Shown one piece after another: positions 27,786 to 36,574 of a stretch of 64,000 bases of DNA. A program made the position numbers and the translations under genes. A model generated the notes under the pieces. It made no database searches, was not told where the DNA came from, and saw only the letters and a list, made by a program, of their open reading frames with translations. The stretch is from Thermus caldifontis. Lineage in GTDB: Bacteria > Deinococcota > Deinococci > Deinococcales > Thermaceae. The stretch covers positions 240,367 through 304,366 of the forward strand of contig NZ_QGMX01000002.1 of assembly GCF_003336745.1 (NCBI RefSeq), given 5' to 3'. Each line of letters opens with the position of its first letter. The stretch's first letter is position 1.

Positions 27786-29213
27786 GTGGCCTGGTACGAG
27801 GGCGCTTTTTTCTATCAGATCTTTCCTGACCGTTACTTCCGGGCCGGCCCCCCCGGCAAACCCGCCCCCACGGGGCCCTTTGAGCCCTGGGAGGCTTTCC
27901 CCACCCTACGGGGGTTCAAGGGAGGCACCCTCTGGGGTATCGCCGAGAAAATCCCTTACTTGAAGGACCTGGGGGTGGAGGCCCTTTACCTGAACCCCAT
28001 CTTCGCTTCCACCGCCAGCCACCGTTACCACACCGTGGACTATTACCAGGTGGACCCCGTCCTGGGAGGCAACGCCGCCTTAAGGCACCTCCTGGAGGTG
28101 GCCCACGCCCACGGCCTACGGGTTATCCTGGACGGGGTTTTCAACCACACGGGGAGGGGGTTTTTCGCCTTCCAGCACCTTTTGGAAAACGGGGAGGCGA
28201 GCCCTTATCGGGACTGGTATTATGTAAAGGGCTTTCCCCTTAACGCCTATAGCCCTCACCCCAACTACGAGGCCTGGTGGGGTAACCCCGAGCTTCCCAA
28301 GCTCCGGGTGGAAACCCCAGCGGTGCGGGAGTATCTCCTGGAGGTGGCGGAGTACTGGATCCGCTTCGGGGCCGACGGCTGGCGCCTGGATGTGCCCAAC
28401 GAGATCCAAGACCCCGAGTTCTGGCGGGCCTTCCGCCGCCGGGTGAAAGGGGCCAACCCCGAGGCCTACATCGTGGGCGAGATCTGGGAGGAGGCCGACT
28501 TTTGGCTCCAAGGGGACATGTTTGACGCCACCATGAACTATCCCCTGAGCCGGGCCCTCCTGGGCTTCGTGGGAGGGGAGGTCCTGGACCAGGAGCTTGC
28601 CGCCCGCTCGGGCCTGGGGCGGATCGAGCCCTTGCAGGCCCTGGCCTTCAGCCACCGCCTGGAGAACCTCTTCAGCCGCTACCGCCCGGAGGTGGTGCGG
28701 GCCCAGATGAACCTCCTCACCTCCCACGACACCCCCCGCCTCCTCACCCTTCTCAGGGGAAGCGTGGAGCGGGCCAGGCTGGCCTTGGCCCTCCTTTTCC
28801 TCCTACCCGGAAACCCCACGGTCTACTACGGGGAGGAGGTGGGCATGGAAGGAGGCCACGACCCCGAGAACCGGGGGGGTATGCTTTGGGAAACGGGCCG
28901 CTGGAAGGAGGAGATCCGCCAAACCGTGCGGCGCCTGGCCCGCCTGCGCCAGGAGCACCCCGAGCTCCGCACCGCTCCCTATGGGCGGGTCTACGCGGTG
29001 GATGGGCACCTGGCCTTCACCCGGGGCCCCTACCTGGTGGTGGTGAACGCCACCCCCGAGCCCTTTCGCCAGGACTTTCCCCTCCATGGGGCCCTGCCTC
29101 GAGGCGCCCAGGCCGTGGACTTACTCTCGGGTAGCCTCTGCACCCCCACGGGCGGAAGGCTTTGCGGGCCCGAGCTACCCCCCTTCTCCCTGGCCGTCTG
29201 GGTGGAGGTCTAG
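27786..29213 (+). CDS. Alpha-amylase family glycoside hydrolase (GH13, neopullulanase/cyclomaltodextrinase-like)
   Basis: A 475-residue GH13 enzyme without a signal peptide, so probably cytoplasmic. The TIM barrel starts at once (FFYQIFPDRY). The four conserved regions are present: DGVFNH (about 116-121), GWRLDVPNE with the nucleophile Asp (about 201), VGEIWEEA with the acid Glu (about 231), and LLTSHDTPR with the stabilising Asp (about 314). The start of the barrel resembles neopullulanase or maltogenic enzymes, but the extra N-terminal domain of those enzymes is missing. It likely degrades short maltodextrins. Start codon is GTG. Its last 4 bases overlap the convergent alkyltransferase-like gene. 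Confidence 0.88.
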   Translation: MAWYEGAFFYQIFPDRYFRAGPPGKPAPTGPFEPWEAFPTLRGFKGGTLWGIAEKIPYLKDLGVEALYLNPIFASTASHRYHTVDYYQVDPVLGGNAALRHLLEVAHAHGLRVILDGVFNHTGRGFFAFQHLLENGEASPYRDWYYVKGFPLNAYSPHPNYEAWWGNPELPKLRVETPAVREYLLEVAEYWIRFGADGWRLDVPNEIQDPEFWRAFRRRVKGANPEAYIVGEIWEEADFWLQGDMFDATMNYPLSRALLGFVGGEVLDQELAARSGLGRIEPLQALAFSHRLENLFSRYRPEVVRAQMNLLTSHDTPRLLTLLRGSVERARLALALLFLLPGNPTVYYGEEVGMEGGHDPENRGGMLWETGRWKEEIRQTVRRLARLRQEHPELRTAPYGRVYAVDGHLAFTRGPYLVVVNATPEPFRQDFPLHGALPRGAQAVDLLSGSLCTPTGGRLCGPELPPFSLAVWVEV

Positions 29214-29656
29214 GGCCAGACTCCCTCAAAGCAGAGAAGCCAGGCCTTAAGCCCCTCCTGCCCAGCAAACCCCCCAAGCCGCCCATCGGCGTGGATCACC
29301 CGGTGGGCGGGCACCAGGAGGAAAAAGGGCGAAGCCCGCATCCCCGCCCCTACCGCCCTGGGGGACAGGCCAAGCTCCCGGGCCAGGTTACCGTAGCTTT
29401 CCGTGCGCCCATACGGGATCCGGCGCACCCGTTGGTAAAGGGCTACCCGCATGGGGGAAAGGCCTTCATAATCCAGGGGGATATCCAGAAAGTCCGGCCT
29501 TTCCCCAGCAAAATAGGCCAAAACCCTCTCCCGTACCGCCTCCGCCAAAGGCCCTTTTGCCTCGGGCCCCCGGGGGAAAAGGGCCGGCTCCAGAGCCCGC
29601 ACCCCCTGAGGGCCCACCTGGAGCCACAGGCCACCCACGGGGGTAGGAATCCACAT
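29210..29656 (-). CDS. Alkyltransferase-like protein (ATL), Cys-less O6-alkylguanine sensor
   Basis: A 148-residue protein with the fold of O6-methylguanine-DNA methyltransferase: helix-turn-helix YQRVRRIPYGRTESYGNLA and the active-site loop at 116-119. There the motif is PAHR, not the catalytic PCHR, so the methyl-accepting cysteine is replaced by Ala and the protein cannot repair by alkyl transfer. Such ATL proteins bind O6-alkylguanine and hand lesions to nucleotide excision repair; a Thermus thermophilus ATL with the same Cys-to-Ala change has been described (TTHA1564, from memory). The reading frame begins six bases after the SpoIID-like gene. Confidence 0.92.
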   Translation of the reverse strand: MWIPTPVGGLWLQVGPQGVRALEPALFPRGPEAKGPLAEAVRERVLAYFAGERPDFLDIPLDYEGLSPMRVALYQRVRRIPYGRTESYGNLARELGLSPRAVGAGMRASPFFLLVPAHRVIHADGRLGGFAGQEGLKAWLLCFEGVWP

Positions 29657-29662
29657 GGCGCC

Positions 29663-30751
29663 CTAGCGGGAAGCCCAGGGGAGCCCCGCAAGCCCACCCA
29701 GCAGGAGGTCCGAAAGGAAGGTGCCGGAGAAGTAGTGCCCCAGGATCTCCCGGTAGCCATACCCCGCCTCCGCCATGCCCTTGGCCCCCCACTGGGAAAG
29801 CCCCACCCCGTGCCCTGCCCCCCGGCCCTCCGCCTGCCAACCCTTGAACTCCACCAACGCCGAGGGCAGGCCCAGGTTCCGCACCAGCCGCTGGGCCTCA
29901 GGACCCCCCACCTCTACCCCGAGAAGCCTAAGCCGCCACACCCGGCCCGAGGGGCTCCTTTCCAGGACCAAGGGCGGCTCCTCCGACCTGGGGAGGTACC
30001 CCATGGCCCGCAGTACCCCATCCGCCTTCTTCGGGCTCACGGTAAGCTGCCACTGGCTCCTCGGACCCCGGGCGTAAGGGTCAGGCCGCGGCCGCAGATA
30101 GGGAAGGGCTCTTTGAAAGACCTCCTCGCTCCCTGCGGTCATGCCCCCGGAATCCGCATGGTAAAGGGCAGAGATGGCCTGCCCCCCATAGCTCAACACC
30201 TTGCCCCAGGTAGCCCGTACCGCCTCCGTATGCTTGGCCTTCTCCGCTGGGATCCCCAGGTAGACCTGGCAGTTCTCGCTGGCGCAGAGGTCATACGGGG
30301 CCCGGGGATTCAAGCGGTTTACGGCGAAGGTCCGGGCCACCACCGCCTGGGCCTTGAGGGCCTCCAGGGGAAAGCTTTCGGGCATCTCGGCGGGCAGGAC
30401 CCCCAAAAGGTAATCCTCCAAAGGGACCAGGTTCACCACCAAAAGCCTTCCCCCTTGGGCCAAAAGGCGCACCCCACCCCGGTAGGACCGCCCCTCCAGA
30501 CGGAAATAGGGTCCAGGAAACTCCCAAAGGGGCTGGACCCTTCCCTCTACCCAGACCCCCTGGGGCATGCTCCGGACCCGCACCACCCCCTGGACTTCGG
30601 GTAGAAAGAGGGAAACCTCCCTTCCCTCCGCTATTTCCTGGAGCAAAACCCTGAGGGTAGGCCCCGCCGAGGCCTCCCCTTTAACCTCCTGGGCGTGGGC
30701 AAGGAAAAGGGCCAGCAAGACCCATACCAGGATGCCCTTTAACCCCTGCAT
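29663..30751 (-). CDS. SpoIID/LytB-domain protein, secreted
   Basis: A 362-residue protein with an N-terminal signal peptide (about 1-20, GILVWVLLALFLAHAQ). The SpoIID/LytB domain is seen in VPLEDYLLGVLPAEMPESFP, LKAQAVVARTFAVNR, YHADSGGMTAGSEEVF and near the end GAGHGVGLSQWGAKGMAEAG, which holds the conserved Gly/Gln-rich motif. SpoIID enzymes are lytic transglycosylases acting on denuded peptidoglycan; Thermus does not sporulate, so a general cell-wall role is likely. It ends with a hydrophobic stretch. It lies 27 bases downstream of bshC. Confidence 0.88.
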   Translation of the reverse strand: MQGLKGILVWVLLALFLAHAQEVKGEASAGPTLRVLLQEIAEGREVSLFLPEVQGVVRVRSMPQGVWVEGRVQPLWEFPGPYFRLEGRSYRGGVRLLAQGGRLLVVNLVPLEDYLLGVLPAEMPESFPLEALKAQAVVARTFAVNRLNPRAPYDLCASENCQVYLGIPAEKAKHTEAVRATWGKVLSYGGQAISALYHADSGGMTAGSEEVFQRALPYLRPRPDPYARGPRSQWQLTVSPKKADGVLRAMGYLPRSEEPPLVLERSPSGRVWRLRLLGVEVGGPEAQRLVRNLGLPSALVEFKGWQAEGRGAGHGVGLSQWGAKGMAEAGYGYREILGHYFSGTFLSDLLLGGLAGLPWASR

Positions 30752-30778
30752 ACCTTGCCCCTATCCTACACCAGGAAC

Positions 30779-32233
30779 TTAGCCCAAGACCAAGGTGGCC
30801 TTGCCCTGAAGGGGAGCTTCTTGGAGCCGGGAAAGGGCCTCGAGGTGGCGCAGGGCGTACATGGCAAAGGGATAGACCCGCTCCTGGGGCAGACCCCGGG
30901 GAAGAAGGTGCCGCTTTAGGCGTTCCAAGTGTTGGAGGAGGACGGCATCCCGGGCCATGCGGGTGCGAAGGAGCTTCTTCAAAAGCCTCTCCCCTTCCCC
31001 CTTTAGGCGCGCCCTGTACCGGCGGAAGGGCCTCTCCAAGGTGGGCTCCAAGGCCCTGGCCCTTTCGCCCAAGGCCTCCACCCCCTCCAAAAGGCGCAAA
31101 AGCTCCGCCTCCAACTCCCTAAACCCCTCCAGCACCCCCCTCACCGCATCCAAAAAGGCCTCCTCTCCCCTTTCCACAAAGGCCCAGGGGTCCAGCTGGT
31201 ACTTCCCTAGGATGCGCCCAAGGGGAGGCTCCAACACCAGGGCCCTTAGGCGGAGGAAGAGGGCGGGCATGGGTACGCCATAGAGGGCGTAGACCTGGGA
31301 AAGCTCCGCCACATAGCGAAACTCGTTGGGCCCCACCACGAAGCCCGCGGTGGGCAACACCAGGTCCTGGAACACCGGCCTGAGCCCTGCGGCCGGGGTA
31401 AGGCGGCTGGGATCCGCCCAAAGAAGTTCCAAAAGCTCCTTCTTACTGTAGCGGCGTACCCCGTCGGTAAAGGTGCCGGCCTCGTAAAAGAGAAGCCTGC
31501 GCCCGTCGGTTTCTAGAAACAGGTTGGTGGCCCCTGGCTTACGCCTTAAAGGCGGCTTCCCCCCTAGGGTGCGGATCCGCCCTGCCTCGAGGTTGATGGC
31601 CTGGGCGCTGGCCCTAGGATCCTCCAGCTCCCTTTCCAGGGCTTCCCGGAACAAGGGGGCCAGCTCCTCGGCCATGGGATCAAAGGGGATGAGCCCCCGC
31701 CCTCCCAGGAAGGCCGAGAGGGTGCGGGCGAAAAACTCGGACAGGGTTTCCCCCTCCAGGGCGTAGGCTACCCGGGCATCCCGGGACCAGGGGCCCAGAA
31801 ACTCCGTTATCGCCGGCCGGTAAGGGGCGAGGGGGATCCTCCCCGCAGGAAGGGGCGGCAGGGGTAGGGAGAGGGTACGCACCTCCTCCTCCAGAAGAAG
31901 GTGAAGGTGGCGCACCTCCTCCACATCGTGGTCCTGGGAGGCTACCCAGAAAAGGGCAGCCGCCCCCACCTTCTCCGCCAGCCCCAAGGCGGTATGGGCC
32001 TTATAGAAGGTGAGGGCCGGCCCCCCAAGGAGCCCCGCTTGCTGGCCCGTGACCACGGCCCCCCTCCCCAGACCCTCGAGGGCCGCAAATACCTCCGGCG
32101 GCGCCTGGAGGCGCTTTAGGTAGGCTTCCAGGGCTGGGAGAAGATGGGGATGGCCCCTCCGGCCCAAACGCTCCCTAAGCGCCTCCTCCCCCTGGGGCAA
32201 ACCCAGGAGGTGGGCCAAGGCCTGGATCTCCAT
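30779..32233 (-). CDS. bshC: Bacillithiol biosynthesis cysteine-adding enzyme BshC
   Basis: A 484-residue protein of the BshC family, the putative cysteine ligase adding Cys to GlcN-malate in bacillithiol synthesis. Clear signatures are AVVTGQQAGLLGGPALTFYK, ALFWVASQDHDVEEV, and in the middle FVVGPNEFRYVAELSQVY, followed by a long C-terminal coiled coil (about 370-470). The start is uncertain: I use the ATG at 32233; a TTG at 32269 would add 12 residues and overlap the Crp/Fnr gene. bshA and bshB are not in this window. Confidence 0.9.
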   Translation of the reverse strand: MEIQALAHLLGLPQGEEALRERLGRRGHPHLLPALEAYLKRLQAPPEVFAALEGLGRGAVVTGQQAGLLGGPALTFYKAHTALGLAEKVGAAALFWVASQDHDVEEVRHLHLLLEEEVRTLSLPLPPLPAGRIPLAPYRPAITEFLGPWSRDARVAYALEGETLSEFFARTLSAFLGGRGLIPFDPMAEELAPLFREALERELEDPRASAQAINLEAGRIRTLGGKPPLRRKPGATNLFLETDGRRLLFYEAGTFTDGVRRYSKKELLELLWADPSRLTPAAGLRPVFQDLVLPTAGFVVGPNEFRYVAELSQVYALYGVPMPALFLRLRALVLEPPLGRILGKYQLDPWAFVERGEEAFLDAVRGVLEGFRELEAELLRLLEGVEALGERARALEPTLERPFRRYRARLKGEGERLLKKLLRTRMARDAVLLQHLERLKRHLLPRGLPQERVYPFAMYALRHLEALSRLQEAPLQGKATLVLG

Positions 32234-32243
32234 GCCTCCAAGC

Positions 32244-32870
32244 CTATAGGGGTTCGGCAAGGCGGGCAAGGGCTTCGGGTTCCCGGACCTCCACCCGGCG
32301 GTAGCCCAGGTCCACCAGGCCCGAAAGGGCCCACTCCCCCAGGAGCTTGGTCACGGTCTCCCGGGTGGCTCCCACCATGCGGGCCAGGTCCTGGTGGGAA
32401 AAGGCCACCTCCCCCGCCCGGCTCAGTTTGAGGAGAAGCCGGGCCAGGCGCTGGCTCACGGAGAGGTGGTGCAGCTCCCAAAGCCGTTCCTCCGCCTCCT
32501 TCAGCCGGGCGTACAGGGCCTCCAGGAGGAAACGCTCCACCTCGGGAAAGCACGCCCGCAAGGAGGTCAGGGCTTCCTGAGGGGCAAAGAGGAACTCGGC
32601 GTAGGTTAAGGCGGTGGCCCCCGAGGTGCGCCTCCTCCCCCCCACCAAGGCCTCCTCCCCAAAAAGCCCCCGGGGGCCCACCACCCCCAAGGTGGCGGGC
32701 TCCCCTTCCGCCGAGCGGGGCCCTTCCAGCCAGATAAGCCCTTCCCGCACCAGGTACACCCCGTCCGCCCGGTCCCCTAAGGCGTAGAGGGGGGTGCCCC
32801 GCAAGGCCCTTTTGGGCTGGAAGATCCTGGCCGCCTCCCGCCGAGCCTCCAGGGAAAGCTCCTGGAACAT
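32244..32870 (-). CDS. Crp/Fnr-family transcriptional regulator
   Basis: A 208-residue regulator. The N-terminal cyclic-nucleotide-binding-like beta barrel (about 10-115) includes GDRADGVYLVREGLIWLEG and GPRGLFGEEALVGG. The cAMP-binding residues of true Crp are not conserved and there is no Fnr cysteine cluster, so the effector is unknown. The winged helix (about 140-208) shows VAFSHQDLARMVGATRETVTKLL, a typical Crp recognition helix. Thermus thermophilus has a Crp/Fnr paralog beside mqnD and bshC (TTHA1567, from memory), which this appears to match. It is 9 bases downstream of mqnD and directly upstream of bshC, so it may govern thiol or redox stress genes; that is inference. Confidence 0.92.
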   Translation of the reverse strand: MFQELSLEARREAARIFQPKRALRGTPLYALGDRADGVYLVREGLIWLEGPRSAEGEPATLGVVGPRGLFGEEALVGGRRRTSGATALTYAEFLFAPQEALTSLRACFPEVERFLLEALYARLKEAEERLWELHHLSVSQRLARLLLKLSRAGEVAFSHQDLARMVGATRETVTKLLGEWALSGLVDLGYRRVEVREPEALARLAEPL

Positions 32871-32879
32871 GCCCCAAGT

Positions 32880-33704
32880 CTACAAAAAGAGGGGGGCCTT
32901 AGAGGCGGGCAAAAGCCCCCGGGCCTCGGCCTCGGCAAAAAGCCTTTCCACCGCCTTTTCCCCTTCCTCGCCCACCTCGCGGCTGAACTCGTTGACGTAC
33001 GTGCGCACATGGGCCCAGATGACCTCCTCGGAAAGCTCCTGGGCGTGGGCCTTCAGGTAGGGGAGGGTTTCCTCAGGGTGGGCCCAGGCGTATTCCAGGC
33101 TCCGCCGCACCGCTTCGTCCAGGGAGCGTATGAGGTCCTCCCCCAGGTCCCGCCGGGCCAGGATGGCCCCCAGGGGAAGGGGCAGGCCCGTCTCCCCCTC
33201 CCACCATTCCCCCAGGTCCACCAGCTTCGCCAGCCCGTACTGGGGATAGGTGAAGCGGCTTTCGTGGATGATGAGCCCCGCTTCCACCTCCCCTTGGGCC
33301 ACCAGGGGGAGAATCCGGTGGTAGCGCACCTCCACCGGCTCAAACCCCTCGGCGTAAAGGCTTAGGAGCAAGAAGGCCGTGGTGTTCTGCCCAGGGATGG
33401 CCACCCTGGCCCCCCTTAGGCCCTTTAGGGGTTTTCGTGCCACCACCAAGGGGCCCACCCCTCTTCCCAAGGCCCCCCCGCTCCTTAGGGCCACATACCG
33501 CTCCCGCACCCTCCCATAGGCGGCGTAGGAGAGCTTGGTCAGGGGAAGCCTTCCCTCCAAGGCCCAGCGGTTCAGGGTTTCCACATCCTCCAACACCGCC
33601 TCCACCCTTAGGGGGCTTGCCACCAGGCCGTGGGTGAGGGCGTAGAAGATGAAGGTGTCGTTGGGGCAAGGGGAGTAGCCCAGCTCAAGAGCCTGCGCTT
33701 CCAT
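32880..33704 (-). CDS. mqnD: 1,4-dihydroxy-6-naphthoate synthase (menaquinone futalosine pathway)
   Basis: A 274-residue MqnD enzyme, which turns cyclic dehypoxanthinylfutalosine into 1,4-dihydroxy-6-naphthoate. It has a periplasmic-binding-protein type two-lobe fold. Signatures: LGYSPCPNDTFIFYALTHG at the N terminus, KLSYAAYGRVRERYVALRSGGALGRG read as two parts around residues 60-85, and IPGQNTTAFLLLSLY. Its presence means this organism makes menaquinone by the futalosine route, as known for Thermus. It begins 5 bases after the 944-residue fusion gene. Confidence 0.95.
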   Translation of the reverse strand: MEAQALELGYSPCPNDTFIFYALTHGLVASPLRVEAVLEDVETLNRWALEGRLPLTKLSYAAYGRVRERYVALRSGGALGRGVGPLVVARKPLKGLRGARVAIPGQNTTAFLLLSLYAEGFEPVEVRYHRILPLVAQGEVEAGLIIHESRFTYPQYGLAKLVDLGEWWEGETGLPLPLGAILARRDLGEDLIRSLDEAVRRSLEYAWAHPEETLPYLKAHAQELSEEVIWAHVRTYVNEFSREVGEEGEKAVERLFAEAEARGLLPASKAPLFL

Positions 33705-33709
33705 AACGC

Positions 33710-36544
33710 CTACTGTACCCCCTTGAGGGCCCGCTTGAAGAGCTCAGGGGCAAAAGCCTTAAGGGCCCTAAGGAACCCCGTGGTCCCCCGGGCCCTCCCC
33801 GGGATCACATGGACCGGCACCCCTAGGCGTTCCGCCTCGAGGCGCACGGGCTCGGAGAAGTCGTGCCCCACGTAGCTGGACACGATCATAAGGCCATGGG
33901 CCTTTTCCAGGCGGTTTTGGATGCGCCTTAAGGCCTCCTTTCCTACCCCGGCGGTGTCGGCGTCAAACCAGTCCACCTTAAGGCCCCGGGCCTCGAGGAG
34001 GGGAACCAGCCGGCTTCTAAGCTGCGTATGCCCGCCCACCACCAAAAGGTGCTCCCCGTGGAACTGGGGAAGGCCCTCCTGGAGGAGCTCCTCCTTGGTT
34101 TCCGGCAGGGCCTCGGGGCTTTCCCCCAAGGCCTCAAGGCCCCGGGCCACCGCCCTAAGCTCCTCCAAATAGAGGGATAGGCTTTCGTCGTGGGGCCTCA
34201 GGAATAGGAGGTTCCTCAGGACCTCCCGGGAAAGCTCCAGGTCCTTTTCCCGGTATAGGGCCACCTCCAGGGCCTTTTGCCAGTACTCCGCCGCCTTTCG
34301 CCAGTTGCCCTGGGCCTCGTGGTGTTCCGCCAGGTCAAAGAGCACCTCCAGGGCCTGGGGGTGGGCCCTAAGCTCTTCCAAGAGCAGGGCCTCCACCTCC
34401 CCCGCCCGCCCTTCCCCATACAAGGCCGCCAGGTACTGCCCCCGCACCTCGCTGGCCTCGGGGCTTTCCCGAAAAGCGCGGGAAAGGCGGTAACCCAGGG
34501 CCAAGAGCTCCAGGGGAGGCCTGGGGGTGCGGCCCAAAGCCTGGTAGAGGAGGTTAAAGGCCGCCCAGGGACCCTCCAGCCTCTCCAAAAGGGCCAGTAA
34601 CCCCATGAGGTCCGCCTCGGCCACCTCGCTTAGCCCCGCATCCCGGGCCCGGGAAAGGAGCTCCCGGGCCAGGACCTCCTCGCCCCCCTTGAGGGCCTCC
34701 TGGGCCAGCTGGAAGAGGTAGGGGGCGGGGTAGGCCCTTAAGGCATGGGCCCGCTTGTGGTCCCCCAGGACCTCCTTAAGGGGCCGCCTAAGGGCCCGCT
34801 TCACCTGGGCCAGGTGGTGGTAAGCCAGGCCCGCCACCTCCCCTTCCCCCCGCTCCGCCGCCCGCTCCAAAAGGCGCAGGGCCTCCAGGTACCGTCCCTC
34901 CCGCTCGCGGAGCATGCCCAGAAGGAGGAGGGCCTGGGAGATCTCCGCCCGGGCCAAGGCCTCCGTGAGGTAGGGCTCCACGGACTTGAGGTCGTCTTGG
35001 GGCCGCACCTCCAGGGGCGAACGCACCCTTAGGGCCACCAGGGCAAGGCCCAAAAAGCCCTGGGCCTCGTCCAGGTCGGCAAGCCTCCGGGCGTACCGCT
35101 CCGCCCGGGCAAAAAGCCCCTGGATCAGGGCCGCCCTAAGGCCAAGCTGGAGCATCTCCCGGGTCAGGAGGCCTGGGGAAAGGTCCTCCACGAACTCCGC
35201 CCGGCGGCTCACCTCCGCCCACTCCCCCTCCCGGGCAAAGCGGCGCATGCGCTCGGTGATCCGCTCCAACGCCTCCCGCACATACCCTTCCGCCTCGGGC
35301 AGGCCCGATTCCACAAACTGCCTCAGGGCATCCGCATACCGGCCCAGGCTCAGGTAGACCCGGCCCAGGTAGATCCGGTACCGGCCGCCCCTTCCCGCCA
35401 GGGCCTCGAGGCGGGGCCTGGCCCTCTCGTACTCCCCGAGCTCCACCAGGACCATGGCCCTAAGGTCCTCAGCCTCCTCGGAAAGGGCCCGCCTTAAGGC
35501 CTCCTCCGCCTCCGCATACCGGGAAAGGGCAAAAAGGGCCCGCCCCCTCAAGAAGGCGGCCTCCCCCTCCACCCCCTCCGCCAAGCGGGCAAGGACCTCC
35601 GCATACCGCCCCGCCTCCAAAAGCGCCCGCACCTCGGCCAGATCCCCCACCTGGGCCAAAACGGGAACCCGCAAAGGGGCCTCCTCTTCCAAAGGCTCCG
35701 CCTCCAAGGGCCAGGCCTCCTCCTCCGCCACCAAGGCCTCGGGCCTCCTCGCCAGCACCAGGAAGTACTCCCCTTCCCCCACCCGCTCCACCCCATAAAA
35801 CCCCAGGTGCCTTAGCCCCTCCTCCACCCCTTCTGGGCTCTTGCCGAGAAAGGGCCCGTGGCCGTAGACGAGAAGCCCCCCGGGCTTGAGAAGCCGGGCG
35901 AAGAGGGGCAGGCGGGCAAAGAAATGAAAACGTTTCCAGAAGGCGGGGGCCTCGAGGCGGCTTTCCAGCTCCTGGTCCACAAAGCCCTCGGGGAAGACGG
36001 AAAGGAGAAGCACCGTGTCAAAGGGGGGAAGCTCCGCCTCCTCCGCCCAGCCTAGATGCCAGGCCACCTCCGGCACCCGCCCTTTCCCCACCTCCACCGC
36101 CTCCACCACCCCGTCCAGGGCATGGAAGGCAAGCTCGGGGCGCTTCCTTTGCAAATACCCCACCAAGGCCCCGGTGAAGGCCCCCACCTCCAGCACCCTT
36201 CCTTCTAGCCTCGAGGGCACCTCCTTGGCGTAGAACTCCAAAAAGGGAAGGTGCATGCCGTAGACCAGGGCCTCCCCCTTGGGCACCTTGAGGACCTCCC
36301 GGTAAAAACTTCGCACCGCCTCCTTCCCCCCTCCGGAAAGGTAGGCCCGCCAGGCCTTGAGGAGGGGCTCCCGCTTGGTGGGGCTTCCCACCCTTTTGGC
36401 CAGCTCGGCCTCAAAGCGCCCCGGGGAAACCGGCCCCAAGACGCCGAACCGCTCCTTCAGGTAAAGCCTTAGCTCATCGGGCATTTGCCGGAAGTTTACC
36501 AAAGGGAAGGGGGGTTGGTCCAGCCAAACCCCCCGCCCAGGCAT
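33710..36544 (-). CDS. Large fusion protein: methyltransferase-like domain, TPR array, DUF2325-like C-terminal domain
   Basis: A 944-residue protein I do not recognise as a named gene. Residues 95-270 look like a class I methyltransferase fold: RVLEVGAFTGALVGYL (motif I, 116-131), FHALDGVVEAVEVG, then FDTVLLLSVFPEGFVDQEL and LLKPGGLLVYGHGPFLG. Residues 290-800 are Ala/Leu/Arg-rich helical repeats of TPR type (for example LFALSRYAEAEEALRRALS). Residues 830-925 resemble DUF2325: LLVVGGHTQLRSRL, a conserved AHGLMIVSSYVGHDFSEPVR and GVPVHVIPGRARGTTGFLR. DUF2325 proteins are uncharacterised and often tied to nucleic-acid or metal functions. No signal peptide is seen. It lies between mqnD and the deoxyhypusine-synthase-like gene. 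Confidence 0.75.
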   Translation of the reverse strand: MPGRGVWLDQPPFPLVNFRQMPDELRLYLKERFGVLGPVSPGRFEAELAKRVGSPTKREPLLKAWRAYLSGGGKEAVRSFYREVLKVPKGEALVYGMHLPFLEFYAKEVPSRLEGRVLEVGAFTGALVGYLQRKRPELAFHALDGVVEAVEVGKGRVPEVAWHLGWAEEAELPPFDTVLLLSVFPEGFVDQELESRLEAPAFWKRFHFFARLPLFARLLKPGGLLVYGHGPFLGKSPEGVEEGLRHLGFYGVERVGEGEYFLVLARRPEALVAEEEAWPLEAEPLEEEAPLRVPVLAQVGDLAEVRALLEAGRYAEVLARLAEGVEGEAAFLRGRALFALSRYAEAEEALRRALSEEAEDLRAMVLVELGEYERARPRLEALAGRGGRYRIYLGRVYLSLGRYADALRQFVESGLPEAEGYVREALERITERMRRFAREGEWAEVSRRAEFVEDLSPGLLTREMLQLGLRAALIQGLFARAERYARRLADLDEAQGFLGLALVALRVRSPLEVRPQDDLKSVEPYLTEALARAEISQALLLLGMLREREGRYLEALRLLERAAERGEGEVAGLAYHHLAQVKRALRRPLKEVLGDHKRAHALRAYPAPYLFQLAQEALKGGEEVLARELLSRARDAGLSEVAEADLMGLLALLERLEGPWAAFNLLYQALGRTPRPPLELLALGYRLSRAFRESPEASEVRGQYLAALYGEGRAGEVEALLLEELRAHPQALEVLFDLAEHHEAQGNWRKAAEYWQKALEVALYREKDLELSREVLRNLLFLRPHDESLSLYLEELRAVARGLEALGESPEALPETKEELLQEGLPQFHGEHLLVVGGHTQLRSRLVPLLEARGLKVDWFDADTAGVGKEALRRIQNRLEKAHGLMIVSSYVGHDFSEPVRLEAERLGVPVHVIPGRARGTTGFLRALKAFAPELFKRALKGVQ

Positions 36545-36574
36545 AACCCCAGGCGGGGGAAGGTTTAGCCTAGC

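Noticed and set aside
29162..30604. 480-codon open frame on the plus strand opposite the ATL and SpoIID-like genes
   Set aside because: Its translation is Pro/Gly/His-rich with no known motif, and the opposite strand encodes two clear protein families. Long antisense frames are expected in GC-rich DNA.
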